Source: a bacterium
Lineage (GTDB): Bacteria > Patescibacteriota > Patescibacteriia > UBA9570
DNA length: 44,725 nt
Assembly (NCBI GenBank): GCA_030698395.1
Contig: JAUYKW010000018.1
Location: 1-44,725 of the forward strand
Direction: 5' to 3'
The translations under genes and the position numbers were made by a program. Positions within the stretch are counted from its first letter, which is position 1; each line of letters begins with the position of its first letter. Of this stretch, positions 8,221 to 16,906 are shown one piece after another. A model generated the notes under the pieces. The model saw only the letters and a program-made list of their open reading frames with translations. It did no database searches and was not told the origin of the DNA.

Positions 8221-8473
8221 AGTGCATAAATATTTATATATTTGTTGCTTAAATCAACTAATAATTATCCTCCCTAATATCTTTATGCTCAATATTGTTG
8301 CAGTTAATATGTTTTTCATATGAATTTGTTAATAATTAACCATTAATTATATATCTAATGCACTTACTTAATTAGAGTGAAATAGTGCATAGTTCACTAA
8401 TTTGTTATCTCAAAAAGATAACCATTAAGTTTACGGATAATTCCGCTTTCTCTCAATAATCAAACAGTGCATA
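8221..8473. repeat. Scattered AGTGCATA repeats
   Basis: AGTGCATA occurs at 8221-8228, 8384-8391 and 8466-8473. The inverse ATGCACT occurs at 8358-8364. The repeats surround the predicted P1 promoter and lie upstream of folD. They could be operator sites or iterons. The stretch is AT-rich, so chance cannot be excluded. Confidence 0.35.
8254..8319 (-). CDS. ORF P1 of repeat copy 1: conserved 21-aa hydrophobic peptide
   Basis: The frame reads MKNILTAT-ILSIKILGRI-IIS and ends in TGA. Compared with copy 2 (36564-36629), the first 18 codons differ at four positions. Three are silent (AAC/AAT, ACT/ACA, AAG/AAA) and one is Ile/Leu, while the bases just upstream differ more. That pattern suggests selection on the peptide. 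It is short, has Lys2 and Lys13 and an Arg, and is otherwise hydrophobic, like leader peptides or type I toxin peptides. No family is recognised. A -10-like TATAAT lies at 8346-8351 on the same strand. Confidence 0.5.
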   Translation of the reverse strand: MKNILTATILSIKILGRIIIS

Positions 8474-8532
8474 TCTAAAAAAATTAGGCTATGATTAGCC
8501 AAATACAGTAAACTTTACAATAATTAGTGGTA

Positions 8533-8548
8533 TGTTATAGTGAAACAG
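8533..8548 (+). promoter_or_regulatory. Probable folD/pur cluster promoter
   Basis: The extended -10 TGTTATAGT (8533-8541) predicts transcription from about 8548 and a leader of some 76 bases. This is long for this genome, and the leader contains the hairpin at 8556-8574. No convincing -35 is seen. Confidence 0.55.
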
Positions 8549-8555
8549 GATACCC

Positions 8556-8574
8556 ATCCCCGTTTTACGGGGAT
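8556..8574 (+). terminator. Hairpin in the folD leader (possible attenuator)
   Basis: ATCCCCG-TTTTA-CGGGGAT forms a perfect 7-bp stem with a 5-base loop, followed by TTATTTAT. It lies about 8 bases after the predicted start and 50 bases before the folD ATG. It could be a terminator of the repeat-region transcript or an attenuator of the cluster. The T-tract is weak. Confidence 0.45.
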
Positions 8575-8623
8575 TTATTTATCTCTCAGGTTTATTTATT
8601 AGGGATATTTTCAAGACATAATA

Positions 8624-9475
8624 ATGCCAACGGTAGTAGACGGACACACAATTGCCCAGGGAATCTATAAAAAGCTTGTTAAACAAGTGCCAGTTTTAAA
8701 GGAAAAAAATATTGTTCCGAAGTTAGGTGTTATCTTAGTAGGGGCACATAAACCCTCTCAAACCTATGTAAAAAGAAAAGGAGAAGCTGCGAAAAAAATC
8801 GGAGTTGGTTTTAAATTGCGTAAATTATCCTCTAAAATTAGCACTTTAGCCTTAATTCAAGAAATTAAAAAGATGCAACAGCCTAGTGTTGGTTTAACTG
8901 GGCTGATCGTACAATTACCATTACCGAAGCATATTAATACTGGTAAGGTTCTGGAAGCTATTTCACCTCAATTGGACGTAGATTGTTTAACCCAAACAAA
9001 TCTTGGTAAGTTAGTAACGGGCAGCTATTGGATAGAACCACCAACACCTGGGGCAATTCTACAAATTTTAAAATATCACAAAGTACTATTAAAAGGTAAA
9101 AAGATAGCAATAATTGGAGCTGGTGCACTTGTAGGTAAACCGTTGTCCAATATGTTGATGCATGAAGAAGCAACTATTTCTATTTTAAATCAATATACTC
9201 CAGATTTATCAGAATATACAAAAAATGCAGATATCGTAATTACCGGTGTAGGTAAACACAATTTATTAACTGGCGACATGATTAAAGAAGGTGCAATTGT
9301 TATTGATGCTGGCGTATCTTTTGTTGGAAAAAAGATGTATGGTGATATTGATTTGAAAAGTGTTCGAAGTAAAGCTGCTATTGTAACGCCAACTCCGGGC
9401 GGTGTAGGCCCATTAACCGTAGCAAAATTAATTGAAAACACAGTAAAATGTGCTCAAAAAAAATTGAAAAAATAA
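8624..9475 (+). CDS. folD: Methylene-THF dehydrogenase / methenyl-THF cyclohydrolase
   Basis: This bifunctional enzyme (283 aa, normal length) makes 10-formyl-THF, the one-carbon donor used by PurN and PurH further down the cluster. Visible motifs are the catalytic Tyr/Lys pair in SQTYVKRKGEAAK, LIVQLPLPKHI, the active-site Asp region LDVDCLT, the PPTPGAI folate-pocket segment, the cofactor-binding GAGALVGKP (more often GRSxxVGxP), and the C-terminal signature TPTPGGVGPLT. It is the first gene of a long plus-strand series; purA starts 13 bases later. The start ATG is preceded only by AT-rich sequence with no SD. Confidence 0.95.
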   Translation: MPTVVDGHTIAQGIYKKLVKQVPVLKEKNIVPKLGVILVGAHKPSQTYVKRKGEAAKKIGVGFKLRKLSSKISTLALIQEIKKMQQPSVGLTGLIVQLPLPKHINTGKVLEAISPQLDVDCLTQTNLGKLVTGSYWIEPPTPGAILQILKYHKVLLKGKKIAIIGAGALVGKPLSNMLMHEEATISILNQYTPDLSEYTKNADIVITGVGKHNLLTGDMIKEGAIVIDAGVSFVGKKMYGDIDLKSVRSKAAIVTPTPGGVGPLTVAKLIENTVKCAQKKLKK

Positions 9476-9488
9476 GTAATATATAAAT

Positions 9489-10796
9489 ATGTTTGGAAAA
9501 AATCGAACCGCAATGGTTATTGGTGCCCAATGGGGCGACGAAGGTAAAGGTAAGGTAATTGATTATCTTACACCCGATGCAGATTATGTAGTCCGCTTTC
9601 AGGGTGGAAACAATGCTGGTCATACATTAGTAGTAGATGGCGTAGTTCATAAGTTACATTTGATTCCTTCAGGAGTTCTTTATAAAGGTAAGCGAGTCGT
9701 GTTAGGAAATGGCATGGTCATCGATCCTGAGGTTTTGATTTCAGAAATGGATAATTTTGAGAGCAAGGGTATTAAATTGAATATGTTAATTTCCGAACGA
9801 GCTCATGTTATTCTACCTTTTCATATAATTATGGATGGCATGATTGATGAATATAAGGGTAAGCTTGGCGCTGGCACTACTCGGCGTGGAATTGGACCTG
9901 CATATGCAGATAAGGCAGAACGTTCCGGTATTAGAATGATTGATTTGATGGATACGAAGATATTTAGAGAAAAATATGATCAACTGTTTGATTTAAAGAA
10001 AAAGACGCTAAAATGTTTATACAAAGAAAATATTAAGTTAAACAAAGAGGAAATTTTTAGATCATATGTCAACTTTGCCAAACGTTTAAAGCCATATGTG
10101 GGTGATGTTTCATTAGAAGTTAATACTGCAATTGATAATGGCAAGAAAATTTTATTTGAAGGTGCGCAGGGTACTATGTTAGATAATGATCATGGGGCAT
10201 ATCCTCATACTACTTCTTCCAACACTATTGCTGGAGCAGTTTGTACTGGAGTGGGAGTTGGACCAACTAAAATTGATTCTATAGTTGGTGTAGTTAAAGC
10301 TTATTTATCTAGAGTAGGAACTGGACCTGTTCCAACAGAAGCAAAAAATAGACTCGGTGATCATCTGCGTGAACGTGGCCAAGAATATGGTACAACAACT
10401 GGCAGACCACGTCGTTGTGGTTGGGTAGATCTAGTTCAATTACGATATGCATGTAGAGTAAATGGATTGACTAGTTTAGCAATAACTAAAGTTGATGTTT
10501 TGGGCGGATTAAAGAAAATTCCAATCGCAACAAAATATAAGTATAAGAGTTCATATATTACAGAGTTGCCAGCAGATTTAAATCTTCAACGACAATGTAA
10601 ACCAGTTTATAAAGAATTGGATGGTTGGAAAGATATTTCTGATGAAGAGTTTAAGAAAATTATTACTGGCGGATACAAAGAGTTACCAAAGAAAATGCGT
10701 ACATATCTTAAATTTATTGAGGATCAAACAAATACACCAATTAGTTTGGTTTCAGTAGGAGCTGAACGTACTTCTACTATTGAAGTTAAAGAATAA
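9489..10796 (+). CDS. purA: Adenylosuccinate synthetase
   Basis: It converts IMP, aspartate and GTP to adenylosuccinate, the first step of the AMP branch; PurB at 20987 finishes it. The 435-aa protein has the N-terminal P-loop GAQWGDEGKGKV, the GGNNAGHTL motif that binds IMP, GTTRRGIGPAYADK, EGAQGTMLDNDHGAYPHTTSSN, and the GTTTGRPRRCGWVDL signature. All key segments are intact and the length is normal. The ATG at 9489 follows folD after 13 bases. The 3' end overlaps a possible TTG start of purL at 10780, but the ATG of purL at 10816 is preferred. Confidence 0.96.
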   Translation: MFGKNRTAMVIGAQWGDEGKGKVIDYLTPDADYVVRFQGGNNAGHTLVVDGVVHKLHLIPSGVLYKGKRVVLGNGMVIDPEVLISEMDNFESKGIKLNMLISERAHVILPFHIIMDGMIDEYKGKLGAGTTRRGIGPAYADKAERSGIRMIDLMDTKIFREKYDQLFDLKKKTLKCLYKENIKLNKEEIFRSYVNFAKRLKPYVGDVSLEVNTAIDNGKKILFEGAQGTMLDNDHGAYPHTTSSNTIAGAVCTGVGVGPTKIDSIVGVVKAYLSRVGTGPVPTEAKNRLGDHLRERGQEYGTTTGRPRRCGWVDLVQLRYACRVNGLTSLAITKVDVLGGLKKIPIATKYKYKSSYITELPADLNLQRQCKPVYKELDGWKDISDEEFKKIITGGYKELPKKMRTYLKFIEDQTNTPISLVSVGAERTSTIEVKE

Positions 10797-10815
10797 TTTA
10801 ATTTTTCGAAGGGAT

Positions 10816-13164
10816 ATGCCCGAGCAAACTTTTGAATTTTCAAAATTAACCGATAAAGAGGTAAAAAATATACTTGAACAGTATAAAATTGATCTTACGG
10901 TTGAAGAAGCCAGAAGAGTTGAGACAGAAATTTTAGGGCGTCCGGTTACATTAACAGAAGCGATTGGGTTTGGTATTGAAGGTAGTGAACACACATCATA
11001 TCGTTCTAGTAAGGAGTATTTAAAACTATTTCATACTGCCGGCCCACACGTAGTGGTGCCACCGGGTGAAGATGCGGGTGCTGTTTGGATTGATAAAATT
11101 GATGGTGAAAATTACTGTTTAGTTGTTGCTCATGAATCTCATAATCATCCATCGCAGGTAGTTCCTTATGAAGGCGCTGCAACAGGTGTGGGTGGTATTG
11201 TAAGAGATGTAGTTTGCATGGGTGCAAAGGTTATTGCAGTAGCAGACCCGCTAAGATTTGGTGATATTAAATTAAACAAAACTAAATGGTTAACTGATGG
11301 AGTGGCTGATGGAATAGGTGGTTATGGCAATCCAATTGGTGTGCCCACTTTAGCTGGCGACGTTTCTTATAACGAATCATTCAATAATAATTGTTTAGTT
11401 AATGTAATGGCGCTAGGTATAGTGCCCATGGCAGATATTATTCATTCACGAGCACCAAAGAATGCAGAAGGATATAATCTAATATTAGTGGGTAAACCAA
11501 CAGATAATAGTGGATTTGGTGGTACATCATTTGCATCTGGAGAATTAGCAGAAGAAGATGCTGAAGCAAATAAGAGCGCTGTGCAAGAACCAAATTCATT
11601 TTTAGAGAGGCATATTATGTCTTCAACTTACGATTTGATTGATACTTTAAAAAATCAAGGGTTAATGGGAGAAGTTGGCTTTAAAGATTTAGGAGCAGGT
11701 GGAATATTATGTGCTAGCGTAGAGTTAGCTGAAGCTGGTGGATATGGCGCGCGGGTTGATGTTGAAAAAATTCATGTTGGCATGGAAAATTTACCGCCAG
11801 CTGTGATATTGGCATCTGAAACTCAGGAGAGATTCATGTGGGTAGCATCACCGCGAGCAACGGATGTAATTATGAAACACTATAATGAGGTATGGGATTT
11901 TCCAAATGTATCTGAAGGCGCACAAGCAAGTATTGTCGGAACGGTGCAGACTGGTAATTATGTGGTATATAATAATGGTGAAAAAATTGTAGATGCAAAA
12001 CCTGAAGATGTAACTGCTGGATTATCGTACAATCGTAAATTAAAGAAAAAAGAGTATCAAGGAAAAGAGCCAAAATTTAATGATGTTGAAAATCTGGAAA
12101 AAAGTATTTTTGATGTTTTAGCACATCCTGATATTGCAAATAAAAAACCAATTTATGAACGGTATGATAAAAATGTCCAAGGCTTAGTTGTGATCGAAGC
12201 CGGCATGGCAGATGCAGGAGTAATGATTCCACTATTAGATGAAGGTTCTAAAGTTGGAGTGGCTCTTAGTGTGGATGGTAATTCTCGATATGGAAAAATT
12301 TCACCATATTGGCAGGGAGCAAACGCTGTTGTGGAATCGATGCGAAATGTTGCAGCAGTTGGTGCTGTACCTTGGTGTTTAACGGATTGTTTAAATTATG
12401 GAAATCCAGAAAAGCCGGAACAAATGTGGGAATTTGTAGAAGGCGTAAAGGGTGTATCCGAAGCAGCTAAGGCAATTCATGTAAAAGGATATGAAAATGC
12501 ACCAGTGCCTGTTGTTTCAGGAAATGTATCTCTATACAATCAATCAACAAAGGGAGCTATTAATCCATCGGCTATCATTGGTTGTATTGGAAGATTAGAA
12601 GATGCTAGCACAGCTATTACTATGGATTTTATCCAGCCCGGTAGTGCAATTTTCATGGTTGGAGACAGAAAAAATGAATTAGGCGGGTCTGTTCTTTATG
12701 ATTTATTTGGTGAATATGGAGCTAATGTACCAAAACCAGATTTTGCGCAGGTAGAAAAAGAAATTCTATTTATTACAGATGTAATTGAGCAGGGCTTAGT
12801 ACCTACATGTCATGACATTGGTGATGGTGGATTGATTACTACTTTGGCAGAAATGTGTTTTGGTGGTAGAGGAGAGTTAAGAACTGGAATTGATATTAAT
12901 TTGGATGCTGTAGTGGGAGATAAATTGACTATTACTCAGAAATTATTTTCTGAAACAGGTGGATTTGTATTTGAAGTTCCAATCGAGAATTTAACTAAGG
13001 TTCTGGAATACGCTCAGACCAGAGATTTAAATATCTATGAAATTGGAAAAATTCGAGCGGATGAAGCCTTTGTTATTAAATCTGGGGATGAGCAAATAAT
13101 TAATCTTACGATAGGTGCTATTGCCGAGGTGTGGATTGATGGATTACGATCAAAACTAAAATAA
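10816..13164 (+). CDS. purL: FGAM synthase large subunit
   Basis: This is the synthetase subunit of phosphoribosylformylglycinamidine synthase (step 4 of purine synthesis), of the small multi-subunit type that works with separate PurQ and PurS; both of those occur fused at 16894. At about 782 aa it is slightly longer than the roughly 740 aa usual for small PurL. The signature ESHNHPSQVVPYEGAATGVGG with the catalytic His, two AIR-synthase-like halves (first from about residue 100, second from about 450) and DIGDGGLITTLAEM are visible. The open frame extends upstream to a TTG at 10780 inside purA. The ATG at 10816 is chosen because homology begins at QTFEFSKLTDKEV and an AAGGG lies just before it, one of the few SD-like traces in the cluster. 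Confidence 0.94.
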   Translation: MPEQTFEFSKLTDKEVKNILEQYKIDLTVEEARRVETEILGRPVTLTEAIGFGIEGSEHTSYRSSKEYLKLFHTAGPHVVVPPGEDAGAVWIDKIDGENYCLVVAHESHNHPSQVVPYEGAATGVGGIVRDVVCMGAKVIAVADPLRFGDIKLNKTKWLTDGVADGIGGYGNPIGVPTLAGDVSYNESFNNNCLVNVMALGIVPMADIIHSRAPKNAEGYNLILVGKPTDNSGFGGTSFASGELAEEDAEANKSAVQEPNSFLERHIMSSTYDLIDTLKNQGLMGEVGFKDLGAGGILCASVELAEAGGYGARVDVEKIHVGMENLPPAVILASETQERFMWVASPRATDVIMKHYNEVWDFPNVSEGAQASIVGTVQTGNYVVYNNGEKIVDAKPEDVTAGLSYNRKLKKKEYQGKEPKFNDVENLEKSIFDVLAHPDIANKKPIYERYDKNVQGLVVIEAGMADAGVMIPLLDEGSKVGVALSVDGNSRYGKISPYWQGANAVVESMRNVAAVGAVPWCLTDCLNYGNPEKPEQMWEFVEGVKGVSEAAKAIHVKGYENAPVPVVSGNVSLYNQSTKGAINPSAIIGCIGRLEDASTAITMDFIQPGSAIFMVGDRKNELGGSVLYDLFGEYGANVPKPDFAQVEKEILFITDVIEQGLVPTCHDIGDGGLITTLAEMCFGGRGELRTGIDINLDAVVGDKLTITQKLFSETGGFVFEVPIENLTKVLEYAQTRDLNIYEIGKIRADEAFVIKSGDEQIINLTIGAIAEVWIDGLRSKLK

Positions 13165-13166
13165 TT

Positions 13167-14045
13167 ATGTTAACAAAAAGAGGCAATACATTATCACTTA
13201 CTGGATCTCCTACTCGGAGTGAGTTGATTGATGCGATTGTTGAGATGTATCGAGTTGCAGTAACTGAATTACCGCAAGATGTAGTACACGCGTTACAGAA
13301 AAGCCTTAAAAAAGAAACAGGACCACGGGCAAAAAATGTATTAGAAACGATGTTGCGTAATATCGAATTAGCTGATACAGAAACTAAACCATTGTGTCAG
13401 GATACCGGAATACCGTTGATTTATGTGCAATATCAGAGTGATAAGTATAAACAACATGAGCTGAAACGGATACTTAAAGATGCTACCAAGCGAGCAACTA
13501 AAGAGGTGCCATTACGTTCTAATGCTTATGATGTTTTACAAGGAAAAATAATCGGTAACTATCCAATTATATATTTTAAAGAAACAAAAGATAAAACAGT
13601 TATTCAACTTCTATTAAAAGGAGGTGGTTCAGAAAATGTATCACGATTGTATCAACTACCAGATTTAAGTATCGATGCGCAACGAGATTTTGATGGAATT
13701 GAAAAATGTATTATCGATGCTGTTGTAAAAGCACAGGGCAGGGGTTGTCCACCATATATTATTGGAGCAGCTGTTTGTGGAAATATGGAAGAAGCTAGTT
13801 ATCGCGCAAAAAATAGACATTTACAATTGATAACTTCAAAAAATAAGGAACCTAAGTTAGCAAAAATTGAGCGCAGTTCATTGAAGAAAATTAACCAACT
13901 AGGAATTGGGCCAATGGGTGTAGGTGGAAATACTACTGCGTTAGGAGTTAAATTAACAACTCGTTACGTTCATCCGGCATCGTGGTTTGTAGGAGTATCA
14001 GTTGGATGTTGGAGTATGCGTCGAACAACACTAAAATTACCATAA
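13167..14045 (+). CDS. Class I (Fe-S) fumarate hydratase, alpha subunit
   Basis: It is homologous to the N-terminal half of class I fumarases and to the L-tartrate dehydratase alpha subunit (292 aa). Probable [4Fe-4S] ligands are in PLCQDTGIP, GRGCPP and the later cysteine motifs (AAVCGN, VSVGCW). The GGGSENVSRL and PMGVGGNTTALGVK segments are conserved. With the beta subunit that overlaps its stop codon it would hydrate fumarate to malate. Fumarate is released by PurB in this same cluster, so fumarase is more likely than tartrate dehydratase, but sequence alone does not settle the substrate. The ATG is 2 bases after the purL stop codon, with no SD. Confidence 0.88.
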   Translation: MLTKRGNTLSLTGSPTRSELIDAIVEMYRVAVTELPQDVVHALQKSLKKETGPRAKNVLETMLRNIELADTETKPLCQDTGIPLIYVQYQSDKYKQHELKRILKDATKRATKEVPLRSNAYDVLQGKIIGNYPIIYFKETKDKTVIQLLLKGGGSENVSRLYQLPDLSIDAQRDFDGIEKCIIDAVVKAQGRGCPPYIIGAAVCGNMEEASYRAKNRHLQLITSKNKEPKLAKIERSSLKKINQLGIGPMGVGGNTTALGVKLTTRYVHPASWFVGVSVGCWSMRRTTLKLP

Positions 14046-14602
14046 TGGCCGAACGATATATTAATATTCCATTTGATTATAAAGAGGTAAAAAGCGTTCG
14101 TGCTGGGGACGAAGTATTTTTTTCTGGTCGAATAATTACAGCGCGAGATCAAGCTCATCACTGGCTATTAGAAAATGATTTTAAACCATTACATAATGCT
14201 GTATTGTATCATTGTGGTCCTATGTATAAGGAAGAGAAAAAAGGAATTGAAATAATTGCAGCAGGGCCTACAACTAGCGCAAGGTTTAATCAGTACACCC
14301 CAGACTTAATAGAAAAATATTCTGTTAAAGCAATTATTGGTAAAGGTGGGATGGATAAAGGTGTGAGTGATGCATTACGAAATCGTGGAATATATTGTGC
14401 AGCTATTGGTGGTGCTGCAGTTTATTATGCCCATTGCATTACGAAAGTATATAAAGTGTATAAGAAAGAGTTTGGCATGACAGATGCAATTTGGGAGCTA
14501 GAAGTGAAAAATTTTCCAGTAGTTTGTATGATTGATTCTCAGGGAAAGAGTTTATATGATCAAGTTGAAAAAGCATCTTTAAAGAAGCTGAAAACTTTAT
14601 GA
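14045..14602 (+). CDS. Class I fumarate hydratase, beta subunit
   Basis: This 185-aa subunit corresponds to the C-terminal half of class I fumarase. The [21 protein letters not shown] start, [29 protein letters not shown] and the [13 protein letters not shown] substrate loop are clear. The start used is the ATG at 14045, which overlaps the alpha-subunit stop codon by one base (TAATG). An upstream in-frame start at 13982 would run into the alpha gene and adds no homology. The 3' end overlaps the malic enzyme start (ATGA at 14599-14602). The tight overlaps indicate coupled translation of alpha, beta and malic enzyme. Confidence 0.9.
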   Translation: MAERYINIPFDYKEVKSVRAGDEVFFSGRIITARDQAHHWLLENDFKPLHNAVLYHCGPMYKEEKKGIEIIAAGPTTSARFNQYTPDLIEKYSVKAIIGKGGMDKGVSDALRNRGIYCAAIGGAAVYYAHCITKVYKVYKKEFGMTDAIWELEVKNFPVVCMIDSQGKSLYDQVEKASLKKLKTL

Positions 14603-15885
14603 AAAAAGCAGCATTAGAATATCATTCAAAATTACCAGCAGGTAAGTTATCTACTGAACCAACAAAGAGTTGTCGTACTCAGCGGGATTTATCTTTAGCT
14701 TATACTCCGGGAGTTGCGGAGCCGGCATTGGCAATAGCTCAAGATTCAGCGAACGTTTATAAATATACCAACAAAGGAAACTTAGTAGGAGTAATTAGTA
14801 ATGGTACAGCTGTATTAGGATTAGGAGATGTTGGCCCAGCTGCTAGCAAGCCAGTTATGGAAGGAAAATGTGTATTGTTTAAGAGATTCGCTGGCCTAGA
14901 TGCATTTGATTTAGAAATATCAAGTCGTGATGCGGATCAGATAATTGCCAGCGTAGCAGCGCTTGAACCAACTTTTGGCGCGATCAATTTAGAGGATTTT
15001 TCAGCACCTGATTGTTTTTATATAGAGGACCAATTAAGAAAAAAAATGGACATCCCAGTATTTCATGATGATCAACATGGTACTGCAATAATTTCTGGTG
15101 CAGCATTACTTAATGCCTTGGAAGTTGTTGGGAAGAAAATATCCGAAGTGAAGATAGTAGTTAACGGAGCAGGCGCCGCTGGTATTAGATGTGCCGAGCA
15201 TTATATTCGTTTAGGTGCTAGCAAGAAAAATTTATATTTAGTAGATAGTAAAGGAGTATTAAACAAAGAAAGAACCAATTTGTCAACTCAAAAAAAGAAA
15301 TTTGTAAGAGCTTGTGTGGAGCGGACCCTAGATGAAGTAGTTGTAAACGCAGATGTTTTTCTAGGAGTTTCAGTGAAGGATGTTCTAACACCAGAAATGT
15401 TGTTAACCATGGCTGTAAATCCGATAGTTTTTGCATTAGCTAATCCAGATCCAGAAATATCATATTCTTTAGCTCAACAAACTAGGCGTGATATACTTGT
15501 GGCGACTGGCCGGAGTGATTTTCCGAACCAGATAAACAATGTTTTGGGATTCCCTTTTATCTTACGTGGAGCTTTAGATGTCCGAGCAACTGATATCACG
15601 GATAACATGAAGGTGGCAGCTACTAAAGCATTGGCAGAATTAGCTCAACGTTCAGTTCCACAACACGTATTAAAAGCTTACCGTTTAAAGCGATTAAGCT
15701 TTGGGCCTGATTATATTGTGCCAAAACCTTTTGATCAGAGAGTGTTAGTGGAGGTGTCAGCTGCTGTTGCGAAAGCGGCAATCACTGATGGTGTTGCTAA
15801 AATAAAAATAACAGATAAAAGTTACAAAAATAATTTATCAAAATTAGCTAACTCACTGAATAAACATTATGGCTACAACATATAA
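14599..15885 (+). CDS. Malic enzyme (malate to pyruvate and CO2)
   Basis: This is an NAD(P)-dependent oxidative decarboxylase of the short bacterial type (428 aa, without the phosphotransacetylase-like domain of MaeB). The N-terminal catalytic Tyr segment ([11 protein letters not shown]), [12 protein letters not shown], the metal-binding [10 protein letters not shown] and HDDQHGTA motifs, the Rossmann loop [11 protein letters not shown] and ALANPDPEI are all present. The cofactor preference cannot be decided by eye. Placed between fumarase and purM inside a purine operon, it probably disposes of the fumarate carbon from PurB reactions, yielding pyruvate, NAD(P)H and CO2. The start overlaps the fumarase beta stop by 4 bases; the end overlaps purM by 17 bases. 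Confidence 0.93.
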   Translation: MKKAALEYHSKLPAGKLSTEPTKSCRTQRDLSLAYTPGVAEPALAIAQDSANVYKYTNKGNLVGVISNGTAVLGLGDVGPAASKPVMEGKCVLFKRFAGLDAFDLEISSRDADQIIASVAALEPTFGAINLEDFSAPDCFYIEDQLRKKMDIPVFHDDQHGTAIISGAALLNALEVVGKKISEVKIVVNGAGAAGIRCAEHYIRLGASKKNLYLVDSKGVLNKERTNLSTQKKKFVRACVERTLDEVVVNADVFLGVSVKDVLTPEMLLTMAVNPIVFALANPDPEISYSLAQQTRRDILVATGRSDFPNQINNVLGFPFILRGALDVRATDITDNMKVAATKALAELAQRSVPQHVLKAYRLKRLSFGPDYIVPKPFDQRVLVEVSAAVAKAAITDGVAKIKITDKSYKNNLSKLANSLNKHYGYNI

Positions 15886-16906
15886 AGACTCTGGCGTTGA
15901 TGTTGCCAAAGGTAAGGAAGCAGTAGAGCGGATTTCAAAAGTAGTTCGTTCAACATTTAATAAAAGAGTACTAACAGGTTTGGGATTATTTGGATCACTT
16001 TATGATATTTCAGATATTGTTAGAGATTATAAAGAACCAGTGTTAGTACAAAGTATTGATGGTGTTGGAACAAAAATAGAAGTGGCTGCAATAATGAATA
16101 CATATAGCCAAGTTGGCAAGGATATTGTGGCTCATAGTTGTAATGATGTGTTATGCCAAGGGGCAATTCCTCTTACTTTTCTAGATTATGTTGCAACAGA
16201 TAAATTAGATGCAGATGTGCTTGAACAAATTGTTCAAGGAATGGCTGATGCTTGCGCGGGTTATGGATTATCACTTGTTGGTGGTGAAACTGCAGAAATG
16301 CCTGGCACTTACGAAACTGATCATTGGGACATTGCGGGAGCAGTTTTAGGGGTAGTTGAGAAATCTAAAATTATTGATGGCTCTGCAATTAAGAAGGGAG
16401 ATGTAATTATTGGCTTAGCTTCTGAAGGTTTACACACTAATGGTTATTCTTTAGCAAGAAAAGTTCTGTTAGAGGATAAGGGATTTACTGTACGGGATGT
16501 AATGGCGGAGTTGCCTCGTTCTGTTGGCGCAGAGTTAATGCGACCACATAAAAATTATACTAACCATGTAAAACCATTGTTAGATAAATATAATATTCAT
16601 GGGATTGCACACATTACTGGTGGCGGGTTAATTGAAAATATTCCAAGAATTTTACCTGCTGGTTTTGATGCAGAATTGCAAAAGGATTCTTGGGAAGTAC
16701 TACCAATATTTGAAGCTATACAACAATTTGGTGAAGTACCGGAAGATGATATGTATACAACATTTAATATGGGAATAGGTTTAACATTAGTAGTTCCTGA
16801 AGAAGAACATAAAGCAATTATGGCTGATTTAGAGAAGCAAGATGATGCAAAGGCTACAGTGATAGGTAAAATAATTAAAGGTAAGAAAAAAGTATGTTTC
16901 GTGTAG
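15869..16906 (+). CDS. purM: Phosphoribosylaminoimidazole (AIR) synthetase
   Basis: It closes the imidazole ring (FGAM to AIR, ATP-dependent), step 5 of the pathway. The protein is 345 aa, the usual length. It starts [19 protein letters not shown], the family N-terminus, followed by [11 protein letters not shown], the [12 protein letters not shown] strand, [17 protein letters not shown], the [11 protein letters not shown] loop and the [14 protein letters not shown]-terminal motif. The ATG at 15869 lies inside the end of the malic enzyme gene in another frame. The last 13 bases overlap the purQ-purS start, so the order purM-purQS is translationally linked. Confidence 0.96.
   Translation: MATTYKDSGVDVAKGKEAVERISKVVRSTFNKRVLTGLGLFGSLYDISDIVRDYKEPVLVQSIDGVGTKIEVAAIMNTYSQVGKDIVAHSCNDVLCQGAIPLTFLDYVATDKLDADVLEQIVQGMADACAGYGLSLVGGETAEMPGTYETDHWDIAGAVLGVVEKSKIIDGSAIKKGDVIIGLASEGLHTNGYSLARKVLLEDKGFTVRDVMAELPRSVGAELMRPHKNYTNHVKPLLDKYNIHGIAHITGGGLIENIPRILPAGFDAELQKDSWEVLPIFEAIQQFGEVPEDDMYTTFNMGIGLTLVVPEEEHKAIMADLEKQDDAKATVIGKIIKGKKKVCFV

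Larger units (their letters stand above)
6820..8400 (-). repeat. Inverted repeat element, copy 1 (interrupted by a 1.1-kb insert)
   Basis: Read on the minus strand, the order is a -10-like TATAAT (8346-8351), ORF P1 (8319-8254), ORF P2 (8180-8136), long hairpin I (8178-8095), the insert 8069-6973, and complex hairpin A (6958-6820). Everything except the insert is matched, in the opposite orientation, by 36488-36888. The match is roughly 80-90% by eye; for example, an 84-base stretch around P1 differs at about 10 positions. The G+C content is uneven: about 60% in hairpin A, but AT-rich around P1. Copy 1 also has about 80 extra bases between P1 and P2 compared with copy 2. No transposase is present. 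I do not recognise the family. This region accounts for most of the 1.86 kb between guaB and folD. Confidence 0.85.

Noticed and set aside
10780-10815. Upstream TTG start for purL
   Set aside because: It would add 12 residues encoded inside the purA end with no homology; ATG 10816 fits the family start.
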